Source: Stercorarius parasiticus (Eukaryota > Chordata > Aves > Charadriiformes > Stercorariidae). Taken from it: 64,000 nucleotides of DNA. Below, piece after piece: positions 46,114 through 58,613 of the stretch. The DNA lies in the NCBI GenBank assembly GCA_013396915.1, contig VWZL01000819.1, positions 372,001 through 436,000 of the forward strand, in the 5' to 3' direction. Below the pieces are notes generated by a model, which made no database searches, was not told where the DNA came from, and worked only from the letters and a program-made list of their open reading frames with translations. The translations under genes and the position numbers were made by a program. Position 1 is the first letter of the stretch. Each line of letters begins with the position of its first letter.

Positions 46114-49100
46114 CAATTTTGAAGCTCTTTTTTCTTTTTTTTTCCTAATGATAAATAAGGGAAAAACTACCGTAGCCTTACAAGTAATTTTTTACCATGT
46201 ACAGTAGATATTTCCTGCAAGTATTCTATTTTGTAAAATATTGGATTTGTATTTTATTACAGCAGCTGCCACACCAGCTCCTTTCTTGTTCTTCATTCTC
46301 CTTAGACTTTCTTCCTTCAGTATCCTATTTTGCCGCCCTCGGGCCTGACTCAAATCTCAGTGAAATTAATGGGAAGAATTTGGAGGATTACAGCAGGCTG
46401 TGGATCAGTCCTCACTGTGCCATTTTAAGAAGGTGTTTCACGTTAGTGACAGTGAAACATGTCTCTGACTCCATGAAGTTGCAATAAGTTTTGGTGTACA
46501 GACGTGCTTTCTAGGTAATGCCCTATTCTTCTATGCACGTGCCTTTTTATTATTTTACCTTTGGTGGCAATGAGAGGAGAAATGCCATTGTAGTCTATTT
46601 TGTGAGTGTTCCCTTCTTCTTTGCATGGGTCAGTCTCCTCCCTAAAACCTCTCTCCCTTTACAGTGATCCTGCTGGGTCCTCTGCATCATTCCAGTATCC
46701 ACCAATGACTTTTGCGTGGGGTTTTTTTGAGCAATGGTTTAAGGCTTCACATAAGTAACGATCACCGGTGGGTGCCACCAAGGGTGCCACGAGGGATGGC
46801 TGCATTCCTTAGCCACATGAGGTCAGCAAAGTGACAGAAGAAGGCTGGGACTGACCCTTCCACTACCGTATGGCTGGTCAGTGTGAGTGGGCAAGGTCAT
46901 AGTTTAGAAAATTCTTTAAATGGTCTTTTTTTTCAGAGCACCCATGGTTTGCCACCTCTGAGGGCAACCGAATGATTGTCTTCTGCAAAACAGGCCCCAA
47001 GCTGTCGAGCACAACTCTGCTTTTACTGGTCTCGCAGTTTGCACCGTGCGTAAGTAGGAGGCGGCTCTGTCTGGGCTCATGCCTATTATCAGTTAAATGG
47101 ATCACTTGCCATTGCAGAGACAGCTGACTTCACTGTATTAAAACCAAAATTGAATTATTTCTCAATACTTACAGGGCAGACAATTTTGCAAAATCCAAAC
47201 AACCCACCCCTCTCCGAAACCTACTGCCCTAGTCACCATTAAAGCTTTGCCATTTTATTTGCTTAATTTGGGCATGTCAGTTCAAATCTGGTTGGGAGAT
47301 AGTCATGTTTTCAACTGGACCATTTTAAACTGGCCGCAGTCTGGGTCAGGCCCCGAACTAATTCATCCAGGCCGGTATGGCAATACCAATTTTCTTGTAA
47401 CTGTTTGATAATCTATTTCTATAATCTTGTGTAATCCTTTAAGTTATTTTTAGGTACTCTTTTAGGGAATCTCTTGACCTAGCACACGCATTGCTTGGGG
47501 ATTTATGATATTAAATATTACTTCTTTTATAGTAAGAAAAACCTTTGCTTTTCTTCAGTATGTGTGTGATCTTTTTTCTTCAGGGGGCCTTAATAGAACA
47601 GGTTTCTCTGCTAGGTGCTAGGAGCCAAAGAATCTCCTGTCATCACCTATCCACAGGCTGTTATGTGACAAGGACCTCACGGTCTCCAGAGGTAGTTTAT
47701 GCCCGTGGTAATGTTCCTAGGAGGGTGACAGAGGAGGCAGGACACGTGCGATTGCACTGCCAGCCTTGGCAGTCCAGGGGTGACAAGCGTGAATGTTAGT
47801 GCACCGCAGACCACGTGGAGAGGCAGCTGAATGTGCTCTGTGTTAAGGGCATAGGGAAGTAGTAAAGCGTGTTCAGGGAGGATGCCAGGATAAATGCTTT
47901 TAATTAGCTCAGCTATATTACTTGAGGTCTTAGCCTTCTGCCATTATACTTTTTCCAGTGATCAGTGACTTGGTGCTGTAGAATAATGTGTTTGTATATG
48001 GACAGGGTAGGCAAAGGCCTTACGTGCTACTTAATTTCCATTTCCGCTAGCGGACTTAAGTGACCTTTAGAATCTTCAGCTGTAACATTATACTGCTTGT
48101 CAGCATGATTTTATACACACTAGTAAACTTACCTTTTGGCTCATAGCTTTAAAGCATGCCTAGATCTGTTGGGTCTTTGCTTCTAGGGAGATAAGCTACG
48201 AAGGAATGTAGGGCATTATTTTTTATATATATATATTTTAAAAGTATCAAGCACGGGGCATGTGACAGTTCTAACCTTGTTATCAGTGTGTAGATAACGT
48301 TGTTTGGTTTTTCTTCCCCCAGGCTATTTATAGTTCTTTGCTGCATTTCTCTTTATTTCATCCGTACCATTCAATGTTTTTCAGCAGCACTGACTAACAA
48401 TGGATTAGGCTGAGGTTCTTAGGCCAGGTCCCAGCTGATGGAACGCAGCACGCTTCTCACTTACTGCTTTTGGAGGCTGCAGGTCTGATTTATACTGGCA
48501 GGGGACCTCTTCCATATCTATCTCTGAAACAGTGTGTCTCAACGTATTCTTGATTTTTCTAATGTAGAGCTGAAAATTAATATAAAAACTTTTCTTCTTT
48601 GGGTTGTTTTTTTTTCTCCTGCTAAAAAAACCAACCCACCTCTCCGCTCCCATCCCCCCAAAACTGTCAGGTGAATTCTGTCTAGACACATTTAGAATGT
48701 AGGTCAAGTAAATGAATGATACTAATTGCTACGTTGGGAGGGATTTCCACTGAGTATTTGGGCTCTAGATTCTAGCTAATGCCAAGAGGCCATTGTACAA
48801 AACTCACCCAGCTAAGAACAGAAGTATATAGGGTATTTTTATACTCTTGGTGACTAAAATATTTCTTTCTCAAGTCACTAATTAGAAAGGGAACATTTTG
48901 TATTCTGAAGGTGAAATGCTAGGTCAGTACTTTATAACTGCAAAAGTTATGCTTGCCTATATAAGTAGTGTAGAGCCATGGTGTGTTCCTGCTTTGCACT
49001 ATAGGGTTAAGGATAAACAACTTTGGGGCTGCAAAGGGGAATGAACTAGCTTACGTGTTAAGGTCTTTACAAGTAAGATGTAAGGCTTCAATCAACGGGC

Positions 49101-51130
49101 CAAGATATTGTAGCTTTCTCGTGGCCAATAAAATGACGGTGGGCATTCAGGGATACGCTGAGGGGTGATCTCGGTGACTACTGCATTGCTTAGGTGGCCG
49201 GCATCCATTGGAGACTCCAGGACTGAGAGGGAAGTTGCCATTTGTTTTGGTGGTTTTCACGTCAGGCCTTCTTCTGCTTCACCCAGGTGTATACCTGAAT
49301 TGACTTCCTACGTAGAAGAGTGCCTCTCGCAGAAAACTCTCATTTGTGATGCTGAAATGGAGTTTCAATATTCTTTATTACCAGTAGTCTCTTTTCTGCC
49401 CTAAAGCCCATCTCCATACTCTTCCTCTAAGAGTTGGAACTGAATAGGTGAAAACAAAACATGGGAAAGCTGGATTTGTAGACCTGTCTTACAGAAAAAA
49501 TGAAGTAAATCGCCGACGAGGGGACTCCTGACATCACAGGGAAACTTCCTAGTTCTTGATTTCATAAATCAGCAATGATAGTCTTTTCCATTAGTTCCCC
49601 CCTTGTTTTAGCTTTACTTTTCTCCTTGCTCTTTGATACTATGCAGTCCTGTTTATGCGTGTCTGACCTTTATGGTATATGCCATTTTTCCTTCCAACCA
49701 GCAGGTAAAAATCTTTTTGAACTTTAGCAGCCCATAATTAAGGGAGTGGGAAGGAGAGAGGGGGAAGCAGAGACAAGTAATCAATTTCTTTTAACAGAAC
49801 TCTGCTCGTGTCTGACTTTGCCATATCAGATTTTAATTCAATGGTGCTGATGTAACGGCGTCTTGCTTTCTTCTTTTGTGCAGTTAGCAAGAACGAGTGC
49901 GAGCGTGTGTGTATCTGTGCACGTGTGCATGGTGAGCAATTAAAAAAAAACACACACAGAGGTGGTTTTTTTCAAATGTAGTACGCATCACTAAATAAAG
50001 GCATCTACCTGAACACACAGGGCACATTCCACTTGGTGGAACAGAAAGTCCAGGCATTTCTCTCTGAAACCTGTTTGCATTCCACAATCCCAAGCACTTG
50101 TAAAACTGTTGTGTGAATTGCTCTCTGAAGTCTGTCCTATTAGCATTTTTCGACTGAGCGTTGTTGCACTGTGTCATTTTGTGTGTATGCCTAAATTGTC
50201 TGGCCTTTCTGTATGACAGCTCTGGCTTGGTACAAAAAAAATAATTAAGCTTTATTGTATCTTCGGGTGTCATTTTTGTTCTGCAGAATTATGGCTTTGA
50301 ATGTTTTGTTATTGTTCTGGGTTTTTTTTTCCTTAAAATGGTGTAAGTAAGCCTTAAAAAGTGGCCCCTGGGAGCTGACAGCTCAAGGAACACAATTTGT
50401 TGACCTGGTCTTCTGGGAGAGGACCCTAAGGATCTCCCCCTTCCCTGGGAGCAGGACTGCCCTATCCGCCCCGGAGGTGCAGAAAGATGCCAGGGAGGGG
50501 CAGCAGTTTGCTCTCAGAGGGACACACAGTGATGTAAGTACATCACGATTTCCCTGAGGTTTGCTGGGCCTTCCAAAGGTAAATTACCTGGTGTTACCCG
50601 CTTGAAGAGAAAGACATATCCAGGGCCAAAGCCATTGCCTTGGGCTGTGCAAAACAATTCCGTGTGACTCTGAGTCACTCTGCGTGTGACACCCCCAGGG
50701 CATTTCAGCTGATCTTTCCCTTTCCCTCCACTCATGTGGATACAGCATGGGTTTGTGCAAACATTCTAAACTATTTAAGATGAGAAGGACAGTGATACTT
50801 GTGCAAAAGCACCCACTCCCCCCACCCCACCCCCCAAACTCCTTGGTAAACTGCATTGGAGCCTCTTCTGACTGCAGATATCTCTGTTCTTTTGCCATAA
50901 GTCTGTTTTACTCGGTGCAAGTGTGTTCAATGGCCTCCCCATTTTTGTACAAGTCATCTAGATATGGTCCCACCTTGATTGTTCACACTGCAAACACGGC
51001 CATCGGGTGAAAAGAAATCGCTGTTTTTCCTTTTTAAATCGTCTGCTTGATTCTATGAAAGAACAGACTACCTGCTTTTGTAGCCTAAACATGTATGTAG
51101 CTAAGTATGTTATGCTTTTCATTTCTTGCA

Positions 51131-51136
51131 AATAAA
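51131..51136 (+). terminator. CREB3L2: AATAAA, probable distal polyadenylation signal of CREB3L2
   Basis: A canonical hexamer lies in an AT-rich stretch, followed by tattttctgtag. It is the last good signal before a long non-coding interval leading to DGKI. Use as the main 3' end is inferred from position and from the known great length of the human 3' UTR. Confidence 0.55.
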
Positions 51137-53324
51137 TATTTTCTGTAGAAAAAGCAAGTACAACTCATTTACCTGCCTCATGGTTGGAAAAGATCTGGTC
51201 CCTTGGCTTTCCCAAGCGTGGCGCTGTGCGCAATGTATGTGTCTTCAACAGGGCAGAGCCCCAGTAATTCAGCACGTTGCTAGACAGAGAAGGTTAAAAG
51301 CAACAGTGTGGGTTTTTACTGAAGCTGGCTGCCCCTTCCGTTTTTTGAGATTAGCAGAGAATTGTATCTGTCAATAATGGGTGGGAATTAGGCTGATGGC
51401 ATTTACTAGTGACAACGGCACTTGAGTGCAACCATACGATATGGCCCCATTAATATTAAATTCTCTCCATATAAAAGTGGGATCCAGGAAGGCTGATGCT
51501 CAAGGGGGCACTATCTTCAGCCTAGTGATACCAGTCTGCTGGAGCACGCTGGGGCTTGATTTGTGTGGGCCAAAGAGCCCTCTGGAAGGTGAGGCCTTTC
51601 CCTGCACTGATTTTCCACTGGGCAACTAAATGCTTACACTGAAGTGAACTCTTCAAAGAGCTCTTTCTGCTTGGGCTTTTAGGGGTTGGGTCCTCTGCTG
51701 GCCTTGGCTCCTTCCCTTACCCTGACTCACCCTGAGGTAGCTGCAGAGCTTTCTCCAGCAGTTCAGAAGCTGCTATTTTGCCTGCACGAACAGCCGGCAT
51801 TACGCCCCGCAGGCCAGAAGCAGCATCCAGGCAGGGGACGGAGTTGACCTTTGCTGCTTTGAGTAGACATGGAAAAGAAAATAACCTAATTTCTTCCAAC
51901 GTGGGGACTCTATGGCTTTGCTGGCCATCCAGCAGCAAAGGGAACGTGGCGATGGATGGCCTAATGCAGATGTGAAAATTACCCTGTGCAGAGCTGGTTT
52001 CACAAATGGTATGGTCATTTGTATTACACCAGTTTTCTGCTAAGAAAGGGACCTCGTATATGAGTACCGTGCATCCATATAACAGCAGCCAAGAGCTTAT
52101 CCTCCACAGGAAATACTAGCGATGGAAGTAATACTTCCAGCTTTACTGAACTGAAAAGGGGAGAATGACAGATGGCTTTGGTGCCTCCTTTTCAAGGCCT
52201 CTTAAGGCAGGCTGCTCTAGAGGTTGGGGAAGGCAGCGTACCATGAAAATTGGAACACCCTGGCCTGCACTAAATTTGTGGCTGATGCACACTTTCAGAA
52301 ACTCCTCGATTTTGGGCTAAAGAGGTTAAAGTAGCAAAATAAATTGGCAGTGAAGGAAAAAAAATATGAAAATAGCATTTCTCTCCTAAGCTCTACCCTG
52401 GTGCTTTTAACCCAAGGATTGCCTTTTTTTGCCTACCACCATTTATGATCACAAGCAAATGAAATTGGAATGAGAGGTTTATTTTTTCCCTATCCAGCCT
52501 TTTTAGTCTGTCCCATCGCACTTGCAGCCTCCATGCAGGGCTGTAGCAGAATAGTTCTCTCAGGCAGAGTCCGATTCCACCACCAGACGTACTGTCTAAC
52601 CCAGCTCCTCGGTCACAGCAGATGATGAAGCAGCTCTTTCACAAAATTTGGTTTCTCTACCTGAACGAAGGAGATCTGTGGTGCTTTCTCTTAGAAGGTG
52701 GGGGGAGAAGGGCTGTACTTTGTCCTTGAAGTTCTGCATCCCGCTCCTTTGCTCTTATCGTTCCAGAGGTTATTGTGGCCGCCGTCTTTCTCCTGCTGCC
52801 GCTGGGTGCCCCTCGCTTTCCGAACAGGCAATTTCACTTGCCATAACTATTGATCCAGGGCACTTGTTAGCAGCACCAGGCCATACATAACATTTTTAGA
52901 GGAAAATCATTAGACTGTGACTGACTGGGGAAGTTACCCTCGCCTTAGTTTTAGCTGAGCTCAGTTCCTCCAAGCATACAAAACACCGAGTGGTGGTTAA
53001 TGACTGATTAAGAATCTCCTCGGGTCTCTGTATTACCCTTAAAGCATCACACAGCAGGCAATGCTGCAGGGAGTCTGTGATTAAAAAAGAAACCCACATA
53101 CAATGGAGAACTGCTGGGTGATGAGCTGTCAGCCTCGCTACCTATCACCCCCTGGTACATGCTGTTCTTTGAAACACATGTTACTGTTTGAATTCAAGGC
53201 TGGATTTTGGTACTGGTTTCTCAGGCTGATTCCCATTACAGGGAAGGGTGTCCAAACACACCTTGCAATGCCTCTCATGGCGTGGTTCAGGTAGTACATC
53301 TTCACCCTTTGCTGTTAGCTATTG

Positions 53325-53910
53325 CTTGTACATCCTGGGCTGCATCAGAAGAAGTGTGGCCAGCAGGTCAAGGGAGATGATTCTGCCCCTCTACTCTGCT
53401 CTTATGAGTCCCCACCTGGAGTATTGCGTCCAGCTCGGGGGCCCCCAACATAAGAAGGACATGGACCTCTTGGAGTGAGTCCAGAGGAGGGCCATGAAGA
53501 TGATCAGAGGGCTGGAGAACCCCTGCTATGAAGACAGGCTGAAAGAGTTGGGAAGAGAGAAGGCTCCGGGGAGACCTTACTGCAGCCTTCCAGTACATAA
53601 AGGGGGCCTACAGGAGAGATGGGGAGGGACTCTTTATCAGGGAGTGTAGTGATAGGATGACGGGTAATGGTTTTAAACTGAAAGAGGGAAGATTGAGATT
53701 AGATATCAGGAAGAAATATGAGATACTGGAACAGGTTGCCCAGAGAAGTTGTGGATGCCCCATCCCCGGAAGTATTCAAAGCCAGGTTGCGTGGGGCTTT
53801 GAGCAACCTGGGCTAGCGGTAGGTGTCCTTGGCCATAGCAGGGGAGTTGGAACTAGATGATCGTTAAGGTCCCTTCCAACTCTAACCATTCTGATTCTAA
53901 GATTCTATGA
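53325..53910 (+). mobile_element. CR1 LINE fragment, sense, with RT C-terminal remnant
   Basis: It starts near catcctgggctgcatcagaa, passes ctctactctgctcttatgag (LYSAL, then HLEYCVQL in translation), aggctgaaagagttggga and ggagggactctttatcaggg, and ends at the CR1 tail aagattctatga. Frames are interrupted, so it is not functional. Confidence 0.94.
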
Positions 53911-56079
53911 TTTTACAACAGCACAGACTTCACCACCCCTGCATGTTATTTCATGGTAGATTCATTACTGGTGCTCCCTGTCCTGGTTCATTTGCTTTGG
54001 GTTTTTTTTGGAAACATGGACCTCATTAGCTTGCAGTTTAGAAGCAGTGAGCAAAAGCTTGCATCTTTGCCATAAATAAAATAATTCTGTAGGAGCCATG
54101 TCCTGTAGCGAGAGAGCACTGGAAAGGGACTGAGGAAATGAACTTCTGGGTCTAGTCCTGCTCAAGGTGTGCTGGTGAATTTGTCTGACCCTTCTCCATG
54201 CTTCGAATTCCTGGTCCACGAAATGGGACTAGTGGTGGCTTCCTCCTCTCTATAAAGCACACTGAGATAAACCAAAACAGGGTGATCCAGACGAGGTAGT
54301 AATTAGAAACAAAAGCATGGTGCACTTTGTGTTGAATGAGTAACTCTTGTGTGTCTTGTCTCCCCCCACTTTGTGCTTCAAGAAGCGGCTGATTTGATTT
54401 ATTTTCTCAGTGCTGCCTCCTATGGGCTTCAAATGGTTCCTACAGAAGCCAGGAATGACTTTTTATAATTGAATTAATCTTAAATTGTGTTTACAGGAGT
54501 TCTATATGTTACTATAAAACTACTTTTTTTGTGGGTCTCCAGTAAGGACAAAAATTACAAGTTCCGGCCCTTATCTTTGCTGTGATACAACCAAGGAAAG
54601 ACAACCACTGCAGAGTAAGTCCATATCTCTCAGGTTGTCTCACTTCCACTGTCTAAAGAAATTGGGTTCTGGTTATCCCTCTTTTAATAAACATATTCGG
54701 TAAAAACCTTGGTTTGACCCATGACATTTGTGAAAGGGCAGCACCCAGGCACTTCCAAGCCAGGCTCAGGCCCTTGTTGTCACCTCCACTGAACACCTTG
54801 GCAACAGGAATCAGGGCATATTTCTAGCTATGGCAGCCCACGTGCAGAAAGGTGAGCAGTGCTGAGAAATAGCTGTAAAATGGTAAAAAAAAAAATATAA
54901 AACGGAATGTAGCAGAAAGCAGTAACTCGCTAGAGAGCTAAACGGAGCCAGCGCTGGCAGAGCTGCTCTGCCCAACGTGGTGATCTGCTGAGGTGAGGCA
55001 GGTTGCTCCATGTTAAGACTCAGCATCCCTCAGTTACCCAATGGGTAACTGATGCTCTACTTCACCTTCAAACACTGACCAAAAGTGAATGGTTTTGTGG
55101 GCATCTCTATCAGCGTTGGATCTGGGGAGAGAAGCTAGCTGCTTGTTTAGTCATGTTTTAAAAAAAGTACAATATAAAAAATTTCAGGGAACGCAAATTC
55201 TCATGTACACCCGCATGTGTGTATAAATATAAGTATTTTTGTATGTTTTCCTGGAGGGTGAATGTTGAGGGTTTTCCTGAGGATTAACTTTGTGTGCCCT
55301 TAACGAATATGGAGCATTTAAAGTAGACTGACTTCTCACTGGCTAGCCTGGCACGCTGAACAAGTAAGGTTGCCTCACCCCTTTCTTCCCCACTGCCTGT
55401 TTTCATATATCCACCTCTTTTCCATCAGGAATAGGATTTTCAGTCCCTCCCACTCTGAATAGAACTTACTGCAGCGCTCACAGCCTGTGCACACAGGCAC
55501 GTGAGTAATGGATTAAACCTCCTTCCCTTAGCTTTATTCTAAAAGGCTGAATCCCCTTCTTTCTCTGCATTTCCTCTTTCATTCCCACCACCCACCCTGC
55601 TATTCAAGGCATGCACTATGGCAAGACGTTCCCACCCAGGAAAAGGGCCTCCCCACCTGCTGAAGCTTCTCAGCTCTCCCAGATGAGCAGGGATGTCACC
55701 AGGGAGTGATGCCAGGTGCTCCTTTTAACCCAGCAACCCAGCCCTTGGCATTAAGAAACGAGATCCCAGCTGTGGGAGTTCAGGCTTTTACCAGCGCGAT
55801 GATCCCAGATATTGGCAAAACCTGCTAAAAAAATCTATTTTTGTGCTCATCCTTTCCCTCCTGATCCAGCGGTGTGTCTGCAGCCACCTCTTGGAGCAAA
55901 CGTGATGCTCTGATGAAGTTTCTGTTGTCACTGCCTGTCTCAAACCCCAGGAATTGACAGCTATGCCCCGGGGGTAATTGTGTAAGCAGGGCTTTCCCTC
56001 ACGAGCCTCGGATTCTCTTGATAATTGCTCATATTCAGAAAAAGGCACAGGAAGTCGATTTAGCACTTCATGTCGCAAA

Positions 56080-56093
56080 TGAGTCATGCAAAT
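56080..56093 (+). promoter_or_regulatory. Overlapping AP-1-type and octamer-type motifs
   Basis: TGAGTCA (56080-56086) shares its last A with ATGCAAAT (56086-56093). Both match their consensus exactly. The site is 2.5 kb upstream of DGKI exon 1. Motif matches alone do not show function. Confidence 0.4.
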
Positions 56094-57805
56094 TGCAGCA
56101 GTCGGAGGAAAAACAGGTAATCCCGGAGCACAGCGTAAATGCGCTCATGTGGGCAACACGGTTATTGACAAGCAGGAGCTACAACGGGGTTTGTGCTGGA
56201 GGAGGAGGAGGCGGCTCAGTGGTGTAGATGTTCGCTGGAGGAAGGGGTTAGCAAATTCTGATTTCTTTGTTAAGCTTTGCTCCTGATGCTCTGGGGGAGG
56301 CGGAGCGGTTTGCCAGGGCAGAGGCCGTGGTGCTGTTCTCACAGGGACCAAAGGCGAAAAGAATAAAGCTATGAGATGATGCACACTGTTCTGCTCTCCA
56401 ACTGCAACAATTAATTTGCAATTAGGTTGGTTTTTTTTTTGCGCATGGCATTGGCATCTTCTCATACCAACATAGAACATACAGATTTCACCAATGACAA
56501 AACCTTGAGGATAATTCGATGGCTAGAGGGGGGCTTATGGCGCTGCTCCTCATCCTTGAAGCTGGCTGTTGGGCTAGGTCCAAAGTGGTCTTTGGCAGTT
56601 CCACCCCAAAAGGGTTTCATTTCTTTCTGCAAAAAAAATAGTTGCCACGTGCTCTTAAATTGGATGCTTTCACTAGCAGCATTGGCTGCTAATTTCCCTG
56701 GAAGGTCAGCTGGAGGCTTTCCAACTGAGGTCCCGGCTCTGCATGGAAAAGGCATCGATGGTTTCAGTAGAGCTCCATGCTGGTTCGCAGATCTCTCTCT
56801 GCACGCAGCTCAGAGCAGGACCCAGACCTTCTTTTTACAGTTCTGTGTAAGAGCTTTAGTTTTCCTTCTAATAAGCCATTTATTACATTGCTTAATTATG
56901 CGTTCTTTTATGTACTTCATTAGTAACTAAAAGTACTCTGAGGTTTGGGGGAGAAAATGTATATCCATATTGGGGGAAGCATATGTGCATGTAGATCATC
57001 ATTTATGCATAGGGGTAGAATATAATTTTGAAAGTTGGTTAAACTTTTAAATGCTTGAACTGCAGTAAAAAAAAATAACCTACTTTTCATCCCCCTTCTC
57101 TACTGCCAACAAAAGACAGGGAAATGTTAATTGGCTGGCTTGGAGAGCCTGTAATTGCTGAAGTCGAGGAGAAAGATGTACACACAATATGTGCTAAGTA
57201 GGGAGAAGCTGAATCTTCAAGTGGGGTTGGAGAAGGAGCAAGAATCAGGTGTAAAGGACCTCCTGACTGTCGCAAGTCGGATTGATGCCCACCACTTTGC
57301 ACCATTTGCACGCTGGTGCATGTGGGCAGCAGGTAAAGGCCGTCACCTGTTTGACTTTCGATCACACCCCTGGCTGTGCTGAGGCACAAGGATCACGAAG
57401 AAGGGGCAAGGCCACTCAGGGAGGTGACCCATGGAGAAGGGCTGGTTCTGAAATCTGTTCCTCTGTAGAGTGTCATCGTCCCTGCTTTGCCTCTTTTTTT
57501 TTTTTTTTCCTTATGTCTTTCTATTTTGGATTGCGTTGAGAAGCTTTGGGTGCTGGAAACAAAGCACTGGCTGTGCATAATCCCTGCTACAATTTCTGTG
57601 TAGTCCTTGACCTTTTCTGTACTTTTTAATCTTATTGTTGCTGTTGGCTCATGTGCTTAAATAGTCCGCGCCAATGCATCCCTGGAAAGTCTCCCCCCGA
57701 GTGAACAGAAGGGAGAAGTGGGGATCAAGGTGGGAGGGCAATTAATTTTACTTGGGGGCACTGTGATGCTTGTGTCAAAAGATATCCCCTGGGGCGCTTT
57801 GATTT

Positions 57806-58250
57806 AGGGCTACCAAGATGATTAGGGGACTGGAGCACCTCTCTTATGAAGAAAGGCTGAGGGATTTGGGTCTTTTTAGTCTGGAAAAAAGATGACTGAG
57901 AGGGGACCTTATAAATGCTTATAAATACTTCAAGGGTGGGTGTCAGGAGGATGGGGCCAGGCTCTTTTCAGTGGTGCCCAGTGACAGGACAAGAGGTAAC
58001 GGGCACAAACTTCAGCATAGGAAGTTCCACCTAAACATGAGGAGGAACTTCTTTACCCTGAGGGTGGCAGAGCACTGGGACAGGCTGCCCAGAGAGGTGG
58101 TGCAGTCTCTGTCTCTGGAGACATTCAAAACCCGCCTGGACACGTTCCTGTGCAACCTGCTCTAGGTGACCCTGCTCTGGCAGGGGGGTTGGACTAGATG
58201 ATCTCCAGAGGTCCCTTCCAACCCCTACCATTCTGGGATTCTGTGATTCC
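57806..58250 (+). mobile_element. CR1 LINE 3' end, 5'-truncated, close to DGKI promoter
   Basis: It carries gactggagcacctctcttat, the ctggaaaaaagatgactgagagggg block, gtgcccagtgacaggacaag, ttcaaaacccgcctggacac and ttggactagatgatctccag, and ends ttctgggattctgtgattcc. Its 3' end is 364 bp before the DGKI start codon. It is well preserved, hence relatively young. Confidence 0.95.
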
Positions 58251-58380
58251 AAGTGTGATAAATTGAGAATACCTGGGGGAAAAAAATAATAATTAAAAGT
58301 GGTTTATACGTAAACAAGGATGGGATATAAGAAATTGGGGCACCGCTGGATGCTCTGGGGCACTCGCGCTCCCTCTCAGC

Positions 58381-58613
58381 GGTATTTTTAACGCGACGAT
58401 GGTAGGGAACCGGGCACGGCTGATGCCAGACCCTGGCCCGGCATCCCCGGCTCCTGCTGTGCCCTATCGCGGGGGCGGGGCGCGGGCAAGGCGTGGCGGC
58501 GGCGGGGGGGCGTGGCGGCGGACCCGNCGCCGGGCGGTGGGTCGGCGGGGCGTGGCGGGGGGGCGGGGGCGGACGGGAGTTCCCCACAATGCCCCGCTGC
58601 AGTGCGGCCGCCG
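58381..58613 (+). promoter_or_regulatory. DGKI: DGKI CpG-island promoter and 5' UTR
   Basis: Base composition switches abruptly to G+C-rich with many CpGs, the first such region in the window. GC boxes (GGGGGCGGGG at 58471-58480) and two GGGGCGTGGC motifs (58507, 58547), which fit Sp/KLF factors, lie on the + strand, and no TATA box is seen. A G-quadruplex pattern spans 58547-58577. The start site cannot be placed. An unresolved base (N) at 58527 may hide missing sequence. Confidence 0.75.
58527..58527. other. Undetermined base (N) in GC-rich 5' region of DGKI
   Basis: One of only two N in the window, within a very G-rich stretch. It probably marks an assembly join or unresolved sequence, so spacing of promoter elements around it is uncertain. 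Confidence 0.8.

Larger units (their letters stand above)
44305..51155 (+). other. CREB3L2: CREB3L2 3' untranslated region (extent inferred)
   Basis: No gene-like ORF lies here, and there is no repeat I recognise across almost 7 kb. Human CREB3L2 also has a 3' UTR of several kb. The distal end is placed at AATAAA 51131-51136, which sits in an AT-rich context (ttcatttcttgcAATAAA-like, then tattttctgt). A proximal AATAAA at 46108-46113 is followed by a T-rich run and could end a 1.8 kb form. A Pumilio-type TGTAAATA and a TATTTATT element lie at 45358-45374. The cleavage point is an estimate. Confidence 0.7.
51156..58380. other. Intergenic region between CREB3L2 and DGKI
   Basis: About 7.2 kb with no recognised gene. 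It holds CR1 copies at 53325-53910 and 57806-58250, both in + orientation, and a TGAGTCA/ATGCAAAT composite at 56080-56093. The 167-codon open frame at 56427-56930 shows no domain and is probably chance. Short (GGA)n runs occur near 56199-56213. Distal regulatory DNA of DGKI is possible here but not demonstrated. Confidence 0.8.

Noticed and set aside
49994..49999. AATAAA in the 3' UTR
   Set aside because: The sequence after it is not T- or GT-rich, so it is a weak candidate compared with 46108 and 51131.
56427..56930. 167-codon open frame between CREB3L2 and DGKI
   Set aside because: Longest non-repeat frame in the window, but the translation has no recognisable domain and an odd composition. 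The antisense frame 56462-56755 is also open, as happens by chance.
58512..58613. In-frame upstream ATG extending DGKI by 34 codons
   Set aside because: The conserved N-terminus MDAA..CHL starts at 58614. The extension is Gly-rich 5' UTR translation and crosses an N.
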